64,000 bases of DNA from contig NZ_BAGD01000276.1 in assembly GCF_000308635.1 (NCBI RefSeq), forward strand, positions 1 to 64,000, in the 5' to 3' direction. Position 1 is the first letter of the stretch, and each line of letters opens with the position of its first letter. The notes under the pieces were generated by a model. The model searched no databases and was not told the origin of the DNA. It was given only the letters and a program-made list of their open reading frames with translations. Of the stretch, positions 41,787-50,024 are shown in pieces. A program made the translations under genes and the position numbers. This DNA comes from Nocardia otitidiscaviarum NBRC 14405. GTDB taxonomy: Bacteria; Actinomycetota; Actinomycetes; Mycobacteriales; Mycobacteriaceae.

Positions 41787-43402
41787 TGAACGGCGAATTC
41801 GATGTCCTCATCCTCGGTTCCGGGCTGTCCGGCAGTACGCTGGCGCTGTGCCTGCAAGCGGCCGGGCTGCGCACCTGCATGGTCGACGCCAAGCGGCATC
41901 CCCGATTCGCGATCGGCGAATCCACCATCCCGAACACCTCCAAGCTCTACACCTTGATGAGCGTCAAATACGGTGTGCCGGAACTGGCGGCGCTGTCGTC
42001 GTTCGACGATCTGATCGAACGCGTCGGCACCTGCGGTATGAAGGACAATTTCGGCTTCGTCTACCACGACAAGCGCGCCGATCCCGCCAAGGTGCACCAG
42101 TTCCCGCTGTCGGAGATCGTGTCGACCGAATCCCATCTGTATCGCGCGGACGTCGACCACTGGCTGGCCTGCCGGGCACGGGACCGCGGCGCGGCGCTGT
42201 TGGAGGGGGTCCCGACGCGCTCGATCGAGGTGACCGAGCGCGGCGTGCACTTCGAAGGTGTCGACGGGACGCGGATCTCGGCCGACTACGTGGTCGACGC
42301 CACCGGTCGAGGTTCGTACCTGGCCGACGCTTTCGGCCTGCGCACCACCGAGGGGCTGCGCACCAAGTCGAAATCCATCTTCACGCATATGACCGGCGTC
42401 ATCCCCTTCGACGAGGTGACGACCATCCGCGCCCCGCGGCGGTGGCACACGGGGACACTGCACCACGTCTTCGACGGCGGCTGGATGTGGGTCATTCCCT
42501 TCGACAACAGCGTCCGGTCCGCGAATCCCCGGTGCAGCGTGGGCATCTGCTGGCGGATCGACAACGGCGACGAATCTCCGATGCCGAACCCGCAGCGGGC
42601 CTTCGCCACCTTCCTCGCCGACCATCCCGATATCGCGCGGCAGTTCGAGCACGCGCGTGTCGAGCGGGAGTGGACGAGCACCGGCAGACTCCAGTACACG
42701 GCGACCCGGACGGTCGGCGCGCGCTGGTGCCTGACCTCCAATGCCGCGGGCTTCATCGATCCGCTGTTCTCGCGCGGCATGCAGAACACGGCCATGGTCG
42801 TCGACCGGTTGGCGGAACGGCTGATCAATCGTTTCGCGGCGGGTTTCGTGCCGGAGGTCTTCGAGGACATCGACGCGTTGCAGGCCGGCCTGATCGAGGA
42901 GAACGACTTCCTGGTGTCGGGCGCGTTCCGCTCGTTCGCCGCCTTCGACCTGTGGAATGCCTGGTTCCGGGTGTGGCAGGTCAATCAGGTGACCGGGACC
43001 ATGCGAACCGAACAGCAACTGCGCACGGTGTCCCAGCTCGTCGCGGCCGACGGCGGCGGGTCGTCGGTGCTACGGCCGGGTTGCGCGCCGGGTTCCCGGG
43101 TCGACGGTTTCATCGACGCCTTCTACAGTCGAGCTGACCGGATCATCGAGTCGTACTGGAACTGGGAGATCAGTATGGAGACCGCCGCGCGCGAATTCCG
43201 CACCCTGTTCGCCGATGTCGACTTCGTGCCACCGTCTTTCGGACTGACCGACATGTCGCAGCCCTTCTTCGATATCGACGCCGACAAGGTGGCGCAGGCC
43301 GTCGCCTGGGCGCGCGGCGCCCGCCCCGGCATTCGGGAGCTGTATCTCGGTGGGCTACCGGCCGAGGCCGATGCGGAACGCTCGGGTGTGGTCGCGTCCT
43401 GA
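41786..43402 (+). CDS. Flavin-dependent halogenase-type monooxygenase 2
   Basis: 538 residues. VLILGSGLSGSTLALCL (GxGxxG), GESTIPNTSKLY, CGMKDNFGFVYH with a candidate catalytic Lys, and WxWxIP as GGWMWVIPFD. More complete halogenase signatures than the first enzyme (GESTIP rather than GEATVE). The two differ strongly in sequence, so they should act at different sites or steps. The C-terminal 100 residues (ETAAREFRTLFADVDFVPP) are extra helical sequence common in non-tryptophan halogenases. ATG at 41786 is chosen over the GTG three bases earlier. Confidence 0.82.
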   Translation: MNGEFDVLILGSGLSGSTLALCLQAAGLRTCMVDAKRHPRFAIGESTIPNTSKLYTLMSVKYGVPELAALSSFDDLIERVGTCGMKDNFGFVYHDKRADPAKVHQFPLSEIVSTESHLYRADVDHWLACRARDRGAALLEGVPTRSIEVTERGVHFEGVDGTRISADYVVDATGRGSYLADAFGLRTTEGLRTKSKSIFTHMTGVIPFDEVTTIRAPRRWHTGTLHHVFDGGWMWVIPFDNSVRSANPRCSVGICWRIDNGDESPMPNPQRAFATFLADHPDIARQFEHARVEREWTSTGRLQYTATRTVGARWCLTSNAAGFIDPLFSRGMQNTAMVVDRLAERLINRFAAGFVPEVFEDIDALQAGLIEENDFLVSGAFRSFAAFDLWNAWFRVWQVNQVTGTMRTEQQLRTVSQLVAADGGGSSVLRPGCAPGSRVDGFIDAFYSRADRIIESYWNWEISMETAAREFRTLFADVDFVPPSFGLTDMSQPFFDIDADKVAQAVAWARGARPGIRELYLGGLPAEADAERSGVVAS

Positions 43403-44676
43403 TGTCCGGCGACAGATCGCCGTTCGGCACTGACGCGTCGGGAGTCGTATCGGGGTTCGTCAACGGGCTCTTGCGGTTCGACCGGTCCATGGTGTGGTCG
43501 CTGGACGAGGTGGACGACGAGGTCGCGGGCGCACCCGTGGTCGTCGTGCTGCGCGCCTACCAGTATCTGCTGGGCGGCGTGCTCCCGCCGGACGATGTCC
43601 GCGCGGCGCTGGGCCGGATCGATCCCGCCGCCATCCGCCCGTGGGAGGCGGCGCACCTCGAGGTCGTGCGGTTGTTGCTGAACCGCGCCTATCGGGCGGC
43701 CAGCGCTCGACTGCTCGCCATCTCGGCCGAGTTCCCGACGGATGAACTGGCGCTCGCCGCCGGGCACCAGGTCGACTTCCTGTCTGGATCGACGCGGATC
43801 ATGCTGTCCCGCTTGACATCCAGCCCGCTGCTGGTCGAGGGCGCGAGCGCGGCCCACCCCTATCTGCTGGCCATGCTCGCCTTCGCCTACGGCGAGAACG
43901 ACGCCTACGCCGACGCGGCCGCCGCCGGGGAGCGCGCGTTGGAGCTGGCCCCGGTCGACAATCCCTGGGCCGTACACGCCTGTGCGCATATCTATTTCGA
44001 GCGGCGCGACTACGGCGCGGTCGGGGGGCTGCTCGGTGCGACGACCGGTCACTGGAGCGCGCAGCGGTGCCTGTTGCGGACGCATCTGACCTGGCATCGC
44101 GCCCTCGCCTCGATGGCGGTCGCCGACCGGGACGGGCTGGCCGAACTGGTGGCCGAGATCCTCGGCACGGTCGCCGGTCCGTCCTCGGCGATGCAGTTCT
44201 GTGACGCGGTATCCCTGCTGTGGCGACTGCGATTGGCGGGCATCGCCGGGCCGGACGATTTCGACGCCCTGGCGCACCGGGCGGTGGAGATACGGGCCAG
44301 CTCCAACTCCGCGTTCGTCGATCTGCACACCCTGCTCGCGCTCGTTGGAGCGGACCGCCACGAGTTGGCCCGCCGGATCGCCGCGGAGATAGCGGAGGAC
44401 CGCGCCGGGAGCGCGGATGACATGGTGCGACCGCGCCATACGGCGATACGGGTGGCGGAGAGCTTCGTGGAGTATTGCGGTGCGAACCCGGAATCGGCTG
44501 TGCGGGGGTTGATATCGGTGCTGCCGGAGGTTGTCGCACTGGGCGGCAGTATGATTCAGCGCGATCTGGTGCTGGAACTGCTGGTCAACTGTGCTCACAG
44601 CGGTGGCGCCGACCTGCTGATACCGTCCGGGGCCCGGGTCGGGACACGCCCGCTGGTCACCTGTCGCGTCGCCTGA
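43402..44676 (+). CDS. TPR protein, TTC38-like
   Basis: 424 residues, helical throughout, with tetratricopeptide-like repeats around HPYLLAMLAFAYGENDAYADA and AAAGERALELAPVDNPWAV, and HACAHIYFERRDYGAV. The pattern of the last two matches TTC38-type proteins, whose function is unknown. No catalytic motif is seen; a scaffold role for the halogenase or SnoaL-like protein is possible. It overlaps the halogenase stop as TGATG and is the last gene before the LuxR promoter. Confidence 0.65.
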   Translation: MSGDRSPFGTDASGVVSGFVNGLLRFDRSMVWSLDEVDDEVAGAPVVVVLRAYQYLLGGVLPPDDVRAALGRIDPAAIRPWEAAHLEVVRLLLNRAYRAASARLLAISAEFPTDELALAAGHQVDFLSGSTRIMLSRLTSSPLLVEGASAAHPYLLAMLAFAYGENDAYADAAAAGERALELAPVDNPWAVHACAHIYFERRDYGAVGGLLGATTGHWSAQRCLLRTHLTWHRALASMAVADRDGLAELVAEILGTVAGPSSAMQFCDAVSLLWRLRLAGIAGPDDFDALAHRAVEIRASSNSAFVDLHTLLALVGADRHELARRIAAEIAEDRAGSADDMVRPRHTAIRVAESFVEYCGANPESAVRGLISVLPEVVALGGSMIQRDLVLELLVNCAHSGGADLLIPSGARVGTRPLVTCRVA

Positions 44677-44688
44677 TTTGACCCGGCT

Positions 44689-44740
44689 TCCACCCCCCCC
44701 TGTTCGGGGGTATGTGGGTCTATGGTGGGTCGCTTAGACT
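44689..44740 (+). promoter_or_regulatory. Cluster promoter element, site E, and LuxR leader
   Basis: CCACCCCCCCCTGTTCGGGG starts near 44690; ATGTGG (44712-44717) is 17 bases before TAGACT (44735-44740). The nearest good start is ATG 44975, so the leader would be about 230 bases. That leader contains no other gene I can support, though the frame upstream of 44975 is open from 44834. The element on the regulator gene suggests autoregulation. Confidence 0.58.
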
Positions 44741-44974
44741 TCCTCGGTAGCGGGTCGTGATCTTCGATCAGAACAATTCCGACCGCCTGTTGAACGCATC
44801 TCCGCGGATAGAGATTCAACAGAAGTTCGTGCCATGACGACGCTGTCGAGGCTTATCCGATCACGCCCGGGGGGGCTCGGAACGAGGGCGTACGCACATG
44901 GGAGGACACAGTTTTGGAGCATCCGACGCCGATCGTCCCGGCACCTTTCATCCGCACCGAGCTCGGAGGCTGAT

Positions 44975-45763
44975 ATGCAGCTAACTCGTGGATCAGGGCT
45001 GGAAACCCGGATATGCCCCAATATCAGCGTCGTCACCGGAGCGCGGTTGTCGTCGCAGACCCGGCGCACCCTGGTCGTCGCATCCGAATTCCCGTTCGTA
45101 CATGACGATTTCGAGCGCGCGGTGGCATCGGTCACCAATCTGACGCTCGCTGGGAGATCGACCTGCGGCGAAGTCGTGGAGCAGGTGGTGCGCTGTCGCC
45201 CCGATATCGTCCTGCTCGATGCGTCGGTGGAGGTGCCACGCGACCTGCCCGCCCTCGTCCGTCGACTGCGCGCACTGGATCACCCGCCGCTCATCGCGCT
45301 ACTGGTGGCACGCGGCGTCCCCCGCTCCGCGACCGAGCATCCGGATGTCCTGCTGGCGGCCGACTTCGGCCCACCCGCGGTACTGCACGCGCTGAAGCTG
45401 GTGGCCACCGGCGTCATGGTCGCCGCCGCCCCACCGCATCGCACCCCACTCACCCCCGCCATAGCGGACCCCGATGCGCGTCGACGTCTGGCGACCCTGA
45501 CCGAACGCGAGCGTGAGATCCTGCTGCTGATCGTCGACGGTCTGTCCAATCGCGAGGTCGGCGCTCGCCTGTTCATCAGCCCGGATACGGTGAAGGACCA
45601 CGTCAGCCGCATCCTCACCAAACTCGGTGTGGCCAGCCGGATCGAGGCCGCCGTGGTGGCCGTCCGCGCGAATCTGTGCCGTGCGACCGGCCTGGACGCC
45701 ACCGGGACGCGCGGCCGCGGCCGCGGCGGGCGGGCGGTGCGCGCCGTGGCCAGCCGAGCGTGA
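44975..45763 (+). CDS. LuxR/NarL-type regulator 2 with degenerate receiver domain
   Basis: 262 residues; receiver-like domain (about 28-150) and LuxR HTH (LTEREREILLLIVDGLSN, ISPDTVKDHVSRILTKL). The usual acidic pair is replaced (VVASEFPF), as in the paralogue at 12322, while RPDIVLLDAS keeps the phospho-acceptor-like Asp. ATG 44975 has CGGAGGC upstream and aligns residue for residue with the paralogue start; an upstream in-frame ATG at 44834 would add Arg/Ser-rich sequence unlike the family. Its C-terminus ends in an Arg/Gly tail. Likely activator of the cluster promoters, including its own. Confidence 0.87.
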   Translation: MQLTRGSGLETRICPNISVVTGARLSSQTRRTLVVASEFPFVHDDFERAVASVTNLTLAGRSTCGEVVEQVVRCRPDIVLLDASVEVPRDLPALVRRLRALDHPPLIALLVARGVPRSATEHPDVLLAADFGPPAVLHALKLVATGVMVAAAPPHRTPLTPAIADPDARRRLATLTEREREILLLIVDGLSNREVGARLFISPDTVKDHVSRILTKLGVASRIEAAVVAVRANLCRATGLDATGTRGRGRGGRAVRAVASRA

Positions 45764-45772
45764 GGAACGGCC

Positions 45773-47131
45773 GTGCCCAGTCTGCTGCAGATAGCCACCC
45801 ACTTCTTCCTGCAGGTGGCCGTGATCCTGGTGACCTATCGCCTGCTCTGGCACGTGTTCCGGCGGCTCGGACAGGTGCAGGTGGTCGCGATCATGGTCGC
45901 CGGATTCGTGCTCGGACCGTCCGTACTGGGCTGGATCTGGCCGTCGGCCCAGCACTGGCTGTTTCCGACCACCCTGGAGGGCACCTCGATCACGCATCCC
46001 AACCTGGTCGCCATCTACGTGGTCGGCCAGCTCGGGCTGGTGCTCTACATGTTCCTGGTGGGAGCGTCCTTCAAACTGGACATCCTCGGCGCACATCTGC
46101 GTCAGGCCGGGGCCACATCGGCCGCGGGCGTGGCGGTGCCGCTGCTGCTGGGCGGGCTGGTCGGCTGGTGGCTGGTCGGGCAGGGCGGCTACTTCACCGA
46201 GCGGGCCGCCGGGTGGCAGGGTGCGCTGTTCGTGGCCTCCGCCGTCGCGATCACGGCGTTTCCCATGCTGGCGTGGATCGTGCACGATTCCGGACTGCTG
46301 CACACCCGGCTCGGCACCATGTCGCTGTCGTGCGCGGCCGTGGACGACGCGTGCGCGTGGGTGCTGTTGGCGACGGTGGTCGCCACCGCCAAGGACGAGA
46401 TGAGCGGTGCGTTGATCACCGCGGTCGGGGCGCTGGGCTACCTGCTGTTCATGGTGTACGTGGCGCGGCGCTGGCTGGCCCGACTGAACACCTGGACCCC
46501 GCGCGACGGCGCTGCGCAGGTGGGCGGTCTGCCGATCGCGCACCTGTCGGTCATCCTGATCGTGGTGCTGCTGGCGGCCTGGTTCACCGACTGGATCGGT
46601 ATCTATTCGGTGTTCGGCGCGTTCGTCGCCGGTGCGGTGATGCCGCGTGGCGAACTGCTGGACCGGGTGCGGGAACGGCTGGAACCGTTGGTGTCCTACC
46701 TGCTGCTGCCCGGCTTCTTCATCTACTCCGGGCTGAACACCGAACTCGGCCTGATCTTCGCCCCCGAGGTGCTGCTGATGGCCGCGCTGGTCCTGGTGGT
46801 GTCGTTCGCCGGGAAGTTCGGGGCCGTCGGGTTGGCCGCGCGGTGGCAGGGTATGGGGTGGCGCGAAGCGGCGGCCATGGGCGCGCTGGCCAATGCGCGC
46901 GGGCTCATGGAACTGATCCTGCTCAATATCGGCCTGAGCGCGGGCCTCATCACCGGCGAGCTGTACACGATCCTCGCCCTGATGGCGATTGTCACCACCT
47001 TCCTGTCCACCCCGGTCCTGCGCCTGATCGAACGCAATATTCGAAGGAATGGAAGGACTTTCGGACCGGACGGCGAGGAACCGTTGCCTCCGGCGCTACC
47101 CGACGGCCGCGCCGCGGTCGCTCCCACCTGA
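45773..47131 (+). CDS. Cation:proton antiporter (CPA2/KefB type)
   Basis: 452 residues with 12-13 hydrophobic segments; typical stretches are VVAIMVAGFVLGPSVLG, YMFLVGASFKLD, SAVAITAFPMLAWI and the paired charged site AAVDDACAWVLLA. No C-terminal TrkA-N domain. GTG at 45773 follows the LuxR stop by nine bases with GAGGAACGG, so it shares the regulator's transcript. It could protect against a cation-carrying or membrane-active product; some polyketide clusters carry such a pump. The 3' end overlaps the M20 gene by 36 bases. Confidence 0.9.
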   Translation: MPSLLQIATHFFLQVAVILVTYRLLWHVFRRLGQVQVVAIMVAGFVLGPSVLGWIWPSAQHWLFPTTLEGTSITHPNLVAIYVVGQLGLVLYMFLVGASFKLDILGAHLRQAGATSAAGVAVPLLLGGLVGWWLVGQGGYFTERAAGWQGALFVASAVAITAFPMLAWIVHDSGLLHTRLGTMSLSCAAVDDACAWVLLATVVATAKDEMSGALITAVGALGYLLFMVYVARRWLARLNTWTPRDGAAQVGGLPIAHLSVILIVVLLAAWFTDWIGIYSVFGAFVAGAVMPRGELLDRVRERLEPLVSYLLLPGFFIYSGLNTELGLIFAPEVLLMAALVLVVSFAGKFGAVGLAARWQGMGWREAAAMGALANARGLMELILLNIGLSAGLITGELYTILALMAIVTTFLSTPVLRLIERNIRRNGRTFGPDGEEPLPPALPDGRAAVAPT

Positions 47132-48325
47132 TCCGCCGGTCAGGAACAGCCGTGCCGCGACCGCATAGGTCAGCGCATACCGCTTCAGGTCGCGCACGGC
47201 CACCCACTCGTCGGCCATATGCGCGATCCACTTGCCGCCCGGCCCGTACACCACACTCGGAACCCCGCCGTGCGCGGTGAGAATGGTGCCGTCGGTGGTG
47301 CCCGGTACGCCGCCGAGGCGGGGCCGGACGCCATTGACGATCTCGTGTCCGGCGATCAGGGCGGTGACCAGCGGGCCGTCCGGATCGGTTGCGACCCAGG
47401 GGCGATCGTCGATCACGGTGACCGCCGATCCGACCCCACACCCCCGCGCCGCGGCGTCGACGCACCGATCGATCCGTTTCGACAGCACCTCGTGGTCCAC
47501 GCCGGGCACCGTCCGGATATCGAGGAACAGTGAGCTGCTGCCCGGAATCGTATTGATCTGATCCGCGGTCCCCGCCAGTGCCACCGTGGGCGTGATGGAC
47601 GGCGCGCCCAGCGGCGGTCGACCGCCCACCTCTCGCACCAACCGGCACTCGAGATCCTGGAGGCCGAGCACCGCCCGGGCCAATGCGGGCAGGGTGTTCC
47701 GTCCCTGCCACGGTATCGCCCCATGGCTCATCACCCCCGTGAAATCCACCCTGAGCCGCATCGCTCCCTTCGACACCGGGCACACCTCGTCGCCCTCGGG
47801 CTCACCGCAGATCACCCCGTCGACATCGCGAACGAACCCCTGCGCCACAGCGGCTTTCGCACCCGTCATCATCCCCTCTTCGTCGGCGAGCAGCAGCAGG
47901 CGCACCCGACCGGGAAAGGGCCCGGACAGTTGCAGCGCCCGCACCGCGTACAGCATCGCCGCGACACCGGATTTCATATCCGCGGCACCCCGCCCGTACA
48001 GCCTGCCGTCCCTGATCTCGCCGCCGAAGGGATCGACACTCCACTGCCCGACGTCCCCCTCCGCCACCACATCCACATGCCCCTCGAAGGCCAGCATCGG
48101 CCCTTCCCCACCGCCCCCATCCACCGTCACCACGATGTTCGGCCGCCCCTCCGCCTCGAAAAGCGTGGCACTCCACCCCCATTCCCGCATCGTGGCGAGC
48201 AACAGATTCGCGACGGCCCGTTCTCCCCGCCCCTCCTCCCGTGGCGTGTATCTCCGCACCAGTCGTCGCGTGAACTCGATGAGTTCCCGCTCGTCGATCG
48301 CGGCCGTCAAGGCGTCGATGTCCAC
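47096..48325 (-). CDS. M20-family amidohydrolase (ArgE/DapE/ACY1 type)
   Basis: 409 residues. Metal ligands are visible in LAFEGHVDVVAEGD (His, Asp), YGRGAADMKSG, LLLADEEGMMTG (catalytic Glu-Glu) and GVPSVVYGPG near the C-terminus; the dimerisation lid lies between (MSHGAIPWQGRNTLPAL). Enzymes of this group deacylate N-acyl amino acids or cleave dipeptides. A cluster-type element at 48450-48469 lies upstream, so it may belong to the regulon as the deacylase or resistance enzyme for an N-acyl amino-acid product. GTG 48325 has GAGGGGG five bases upstream. Confidence 0.9.
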   Translation of the reverse strand: MDIDALTAAIDERELIEFTRRLVRRYTPREEGRGERAVANLLLATMREWGWSATLFEAEGRPNIVVTVDGGGGEGPMLAFEGHVDVVAEGDVGQWSVDPFGGEIRDGRLYGRGAADMKSGVAAMLYAVRALQLSGPFPGRVRLLLLADEEGMMTGAKAAVAQGFVRDVDGVICGEPEGDEVCPVSKGAMRLRVDFTGVMSHGAIPWQGRNTLPALARAVLGLQDLECRLVREVGGRPPLGAPSITPTVALAGTADQINTIPGSSSLFLDIRTVPGVDHEVLSKRIDRCVDAAARGCGVGSAVTVIDDRPWVATDPDGPLVTALIAGHEIVNGVRPRLGGVPGTTDGTILTAHGGVPSVVYGPGGKWIAHMADEWVAVRDLKRYALTYAVAARLFLTGGSGGSDRGAAVG

Positions 48326-48416
48326 GATTACCCCCTCGGAGGGTCGGCGTCCGCGTGCGCCGGACGGTACGCGCTGATCCCGTACCGCGCGCCGTAGCGG
48401 ACTGTGGGGCAGGGTT

Positions 48417-48689
48417 TTACGAATCCTCGCCGACACTTCGGGGCACCGGGCATCCCCCGATCGGGTGGAGCATCCGGGTGGCAGTCCGCGCGCGGCGTCG
48501 AGTGCGATGGCGACCACCACGGCGGCCACCGGTCACGGGAATGGTGACATGGCCGCCTCCGCTGAGTGGTAATCGGAACGATTCGGCTCGCCCCGGGTGG
48601 CTGTCACGGTAGAAACCCCAGCACGACCAGACGATGACGCTGCCGCACAGCGCCAGAATCGCCAGCAGAGCCCATGCGTCCCACGCCAT
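48417..48689 (-). CDS. Small membrane protein, unrecognised
   Basis: 90 residues: one N-terminal membrane segment (WALLAILALCGSVIVWSCW) followed by a basic, cytosolic tail (GRRGGRHRTRRRARTATR). The ATG at 48689 is chosen because GGAGG lies five bases before it. The last 20 codons contain the cluster-type element at 48450-48469, so either the element is inside a gene or the true protein is shorter. No family recognised. Confidence 0.45.
   Translation of the reverse strand: MAWDAWALLAILALCGSVIVWSCWGFYRDSHPGRAESFRLPLSGGGHVTIPVTGGRRGGRHRTRRRARTATRMLHPIGGCPVPRSVGEDS
48450..48469 (-). promoter_or_regulatory. Cluster element, site H, upstream of the M20 gene
   Basis: On the minus strand CCACCCGATCGGGGGATG matches site B at all but one base of the core. 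The -10 is less clear: GAGGAT with a 19-base gap is the best candidate. It lies about 125 bases upstream of the M20 start and inside the end of the small membrane-protein frame. Confidence 0.45.
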
Positions 48690-48810
48690 CTCGGCCTCCA
48701 TTCGTCGGCAAGTGGGAACTCAGGGTGGTCGTGCGCGCTGGTTGGGCCGTCGAGGTGGCGAATATTTACGAAAGTGGGGTGAATGCCCGCCGCCCGTCCT
48801 GGGACGGTCC

Positions 48811-48833
48811 TACGCTATTTCCCAGAATGGGAA
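48811..48833 (+). promoter_or_regulatory. Promoter and inverted repeat of the DUF5753 regulator
   Basis: TACGCT at 48811-48816 is a plausible -10. It is followed at 48819-48833 by the perfect repeat TTCCCA-GAA-TGGGAA, placed at the likely transcription start. A repressor bound there would block initiation, which suggests autoregulation by the XRE protein. Confidence 0.45.
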
Positions 48834-48868
48834 CGGAGCTGGACCGATGCGGGCCAAGGGGGCCGGAC

Positions 48869-49762
48869 GTGTCTGAGGACCATGGCGTTGGATCGACCCT
48901 GCCGCGGCGTCAGCTCGGGCGGGCGCTGCGTGAGGCTCGCGAGGGTATGGGGCTATCCCTCGAGCAAGCCGCGAAGCTCATGGAGTGGGGCAAATCCACA
49001 CTGGGGCGGCTGGAGAAGGGGCAGGCCGAACGAGTCCGGGTCCGGGAGATCGATGATCTCTGCCAGATCTACGGTCTGCCGGACGAGCAGACCGGCGTGC
49101 TGAAGACTCTTGCCACCCAGGCCAGTACACGATCATGGTGGTATTCCTTCACCGATCTGATCGCGGCGGGCTTCAACACCTATCTCGGCTTGGAGGCGGG
49201 AGCCGCCCGGCTTTCCTTCTATCAGCCGCTGGTAGTGCCCGGCCTATTGCAGACAGCCGAATACGCTCGTGCCATGGACCGGGTGTACTTCCCGGACGAC
49301 GACGACATCGAGAGCGACCGCCGGATCGAACTCCGCATCCGCCGCCAAGCCGTACTCGCGCGCAAGCGAAGCCCCGCCGTCGCCGATGTCATCGTGCACG
49401 AGAACGTTCTTCGCACCGTGGTCGGTTCGCCGAGAGTCATGGCCGCTCAGCTGCGGCGGCTGGCGGACATCGGCACCACGGACAATGTCTCCGTACGCGT
49501 ACTGCCGTTCCATGCCGGACTGCCACTCGGTGTCGGCATGTCCCCGTTCGTGATCCTCGACTTCGCTCCCACCGCTCGCGGGGACGTCGAACCCACGGTG
49601 GTGTTCGCGGAAAACTACACGGGCGGAATGTACTTCGAAGACGTTTCCGATGTCGCCCGCTATCGCGCGGCACATCGCACTCTCGGCGCGGCCGCACTGC
49701 CGGTGCTGCCCAGCCGTTCCCTATTGCGAGAGACCGCAAGGAGATTCGACAGTGAACAGTGA
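48869..49762 (+). CDS. XRE-family regulator with DUF5753 domain
   Basis: 297 residues. N-terminal HTH (LGRALREAREGMGLSLEQAA, MEWGKSTLGRLEKG) and C-terminal DUF5753 ligand-like domain (LVVPGLLQTAEYARAM, YTGGMYFEDVSDVARYRA). This is the common actinobacterial regulator paired with a DUF397 protein; some pairs behave like toxin-antitoxin or development regulators, most are uncharacterised. GTG 48869 is taken since family members start just before the PRRQLGRAL helix. It overlaps the DUF397 gene by 11 bases. Confidence 0.88.
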   Translation: MSEDHGVGSTLPRRQLGRALREAREGMGLSLEQAAKLMEWGKSTLGRLEKGQAERVRVREIDDLCQIYGLPDEQTGVLKTLATQASTRSWWYSFTDLIAAGFNTYLGLEAGAARLSFYQPLVVPGLLQTAEYARAMDRVYFPDDDDIESDRRIELRIRRQAVLARKRSPAVADVIVHENVLRTVVGSPRVMAAQLRRLADIGTTDNVSVRVLPFHAGLPLGVGMSPFVILDFAPTARGDVEPTVVFAENYTGGMYFEDVSDVARYRAAHRTLGAAALPVLPSRSLLRETARRFDSEQ

Positions 49763-49964
49763 ACTACCGGGTGCGAGATGGTTCAAGTCGAGCCACTCCG
49801 GAGGCGGTCAGGAATGCGTGGAGGTCGCGTTCCTCGGCGTGGGAGGTGACCGGGTCGGGGTCCGAGACTCCAAGAACCCGACCGGCCCGGCGCTCGTCTT
49901 CGACGCCTTCTGCTGGGATGCGTTCGTGGGTGCGGTCCGGTCCGGGCGGCTCGATCAACCATGA
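49752..49964 (+). CDS. DUF397 protein
   Basis: 70 residues: ARWFKSSHSGGGQECVEVAF, VGVRDSKNPTGPALVF and a short helical tail (AFVGAVRSGRLDQP). These are the hallmark stretches of DUF397, which almost always follows a DUF5753/XRE gene, as here. It is likely the small partner whose activity the regulator controls or neutralises. GTG start inside the regulator's end gives coupled translation. Confidence 0.9.
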   Translation: MNSELPGARWFKSSHSGGGQECVEVAFLGVGGDRVGVRDSKNPTGPALVFDAFCWDAFVGAVRSGRLDQP

Positions 49965-49972
49965 GCTGGCCG

Positions 49973-50016
49973 ACCCGGTTGCCACCCGGTTCCGAACGCG
50001 GGTGGCAACACCGGGT
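49973..50016. terminator. Strong hairpin between convergent genes
   Basis: ACCCGGTTGCCACCCG (49973-49988) pairs with CGGGTGGCAACACCGGGT (49999-50016), eleven perfect pairs next to the loop, a two-base bulge and six more. It lies between the convergent DUF397 and epimerase-like genes, so it can terminate in both directions. Confidence 0.7.
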
Positions 50017-50024
50017 TGTAGGCG

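Noticed and set aside
44860..44880. Second element-like G-run in the LuxR leader
   Set aside because: The left arm and the ATGTG part do not match and no -10 box follows at 17-18 bases.
48325..48345. Element-like ACCC...GGGGG before the M20 start
   Set aside because: It is the ribosome-binding site of the M20 gene and lies too close to the start codon to be a promoter.
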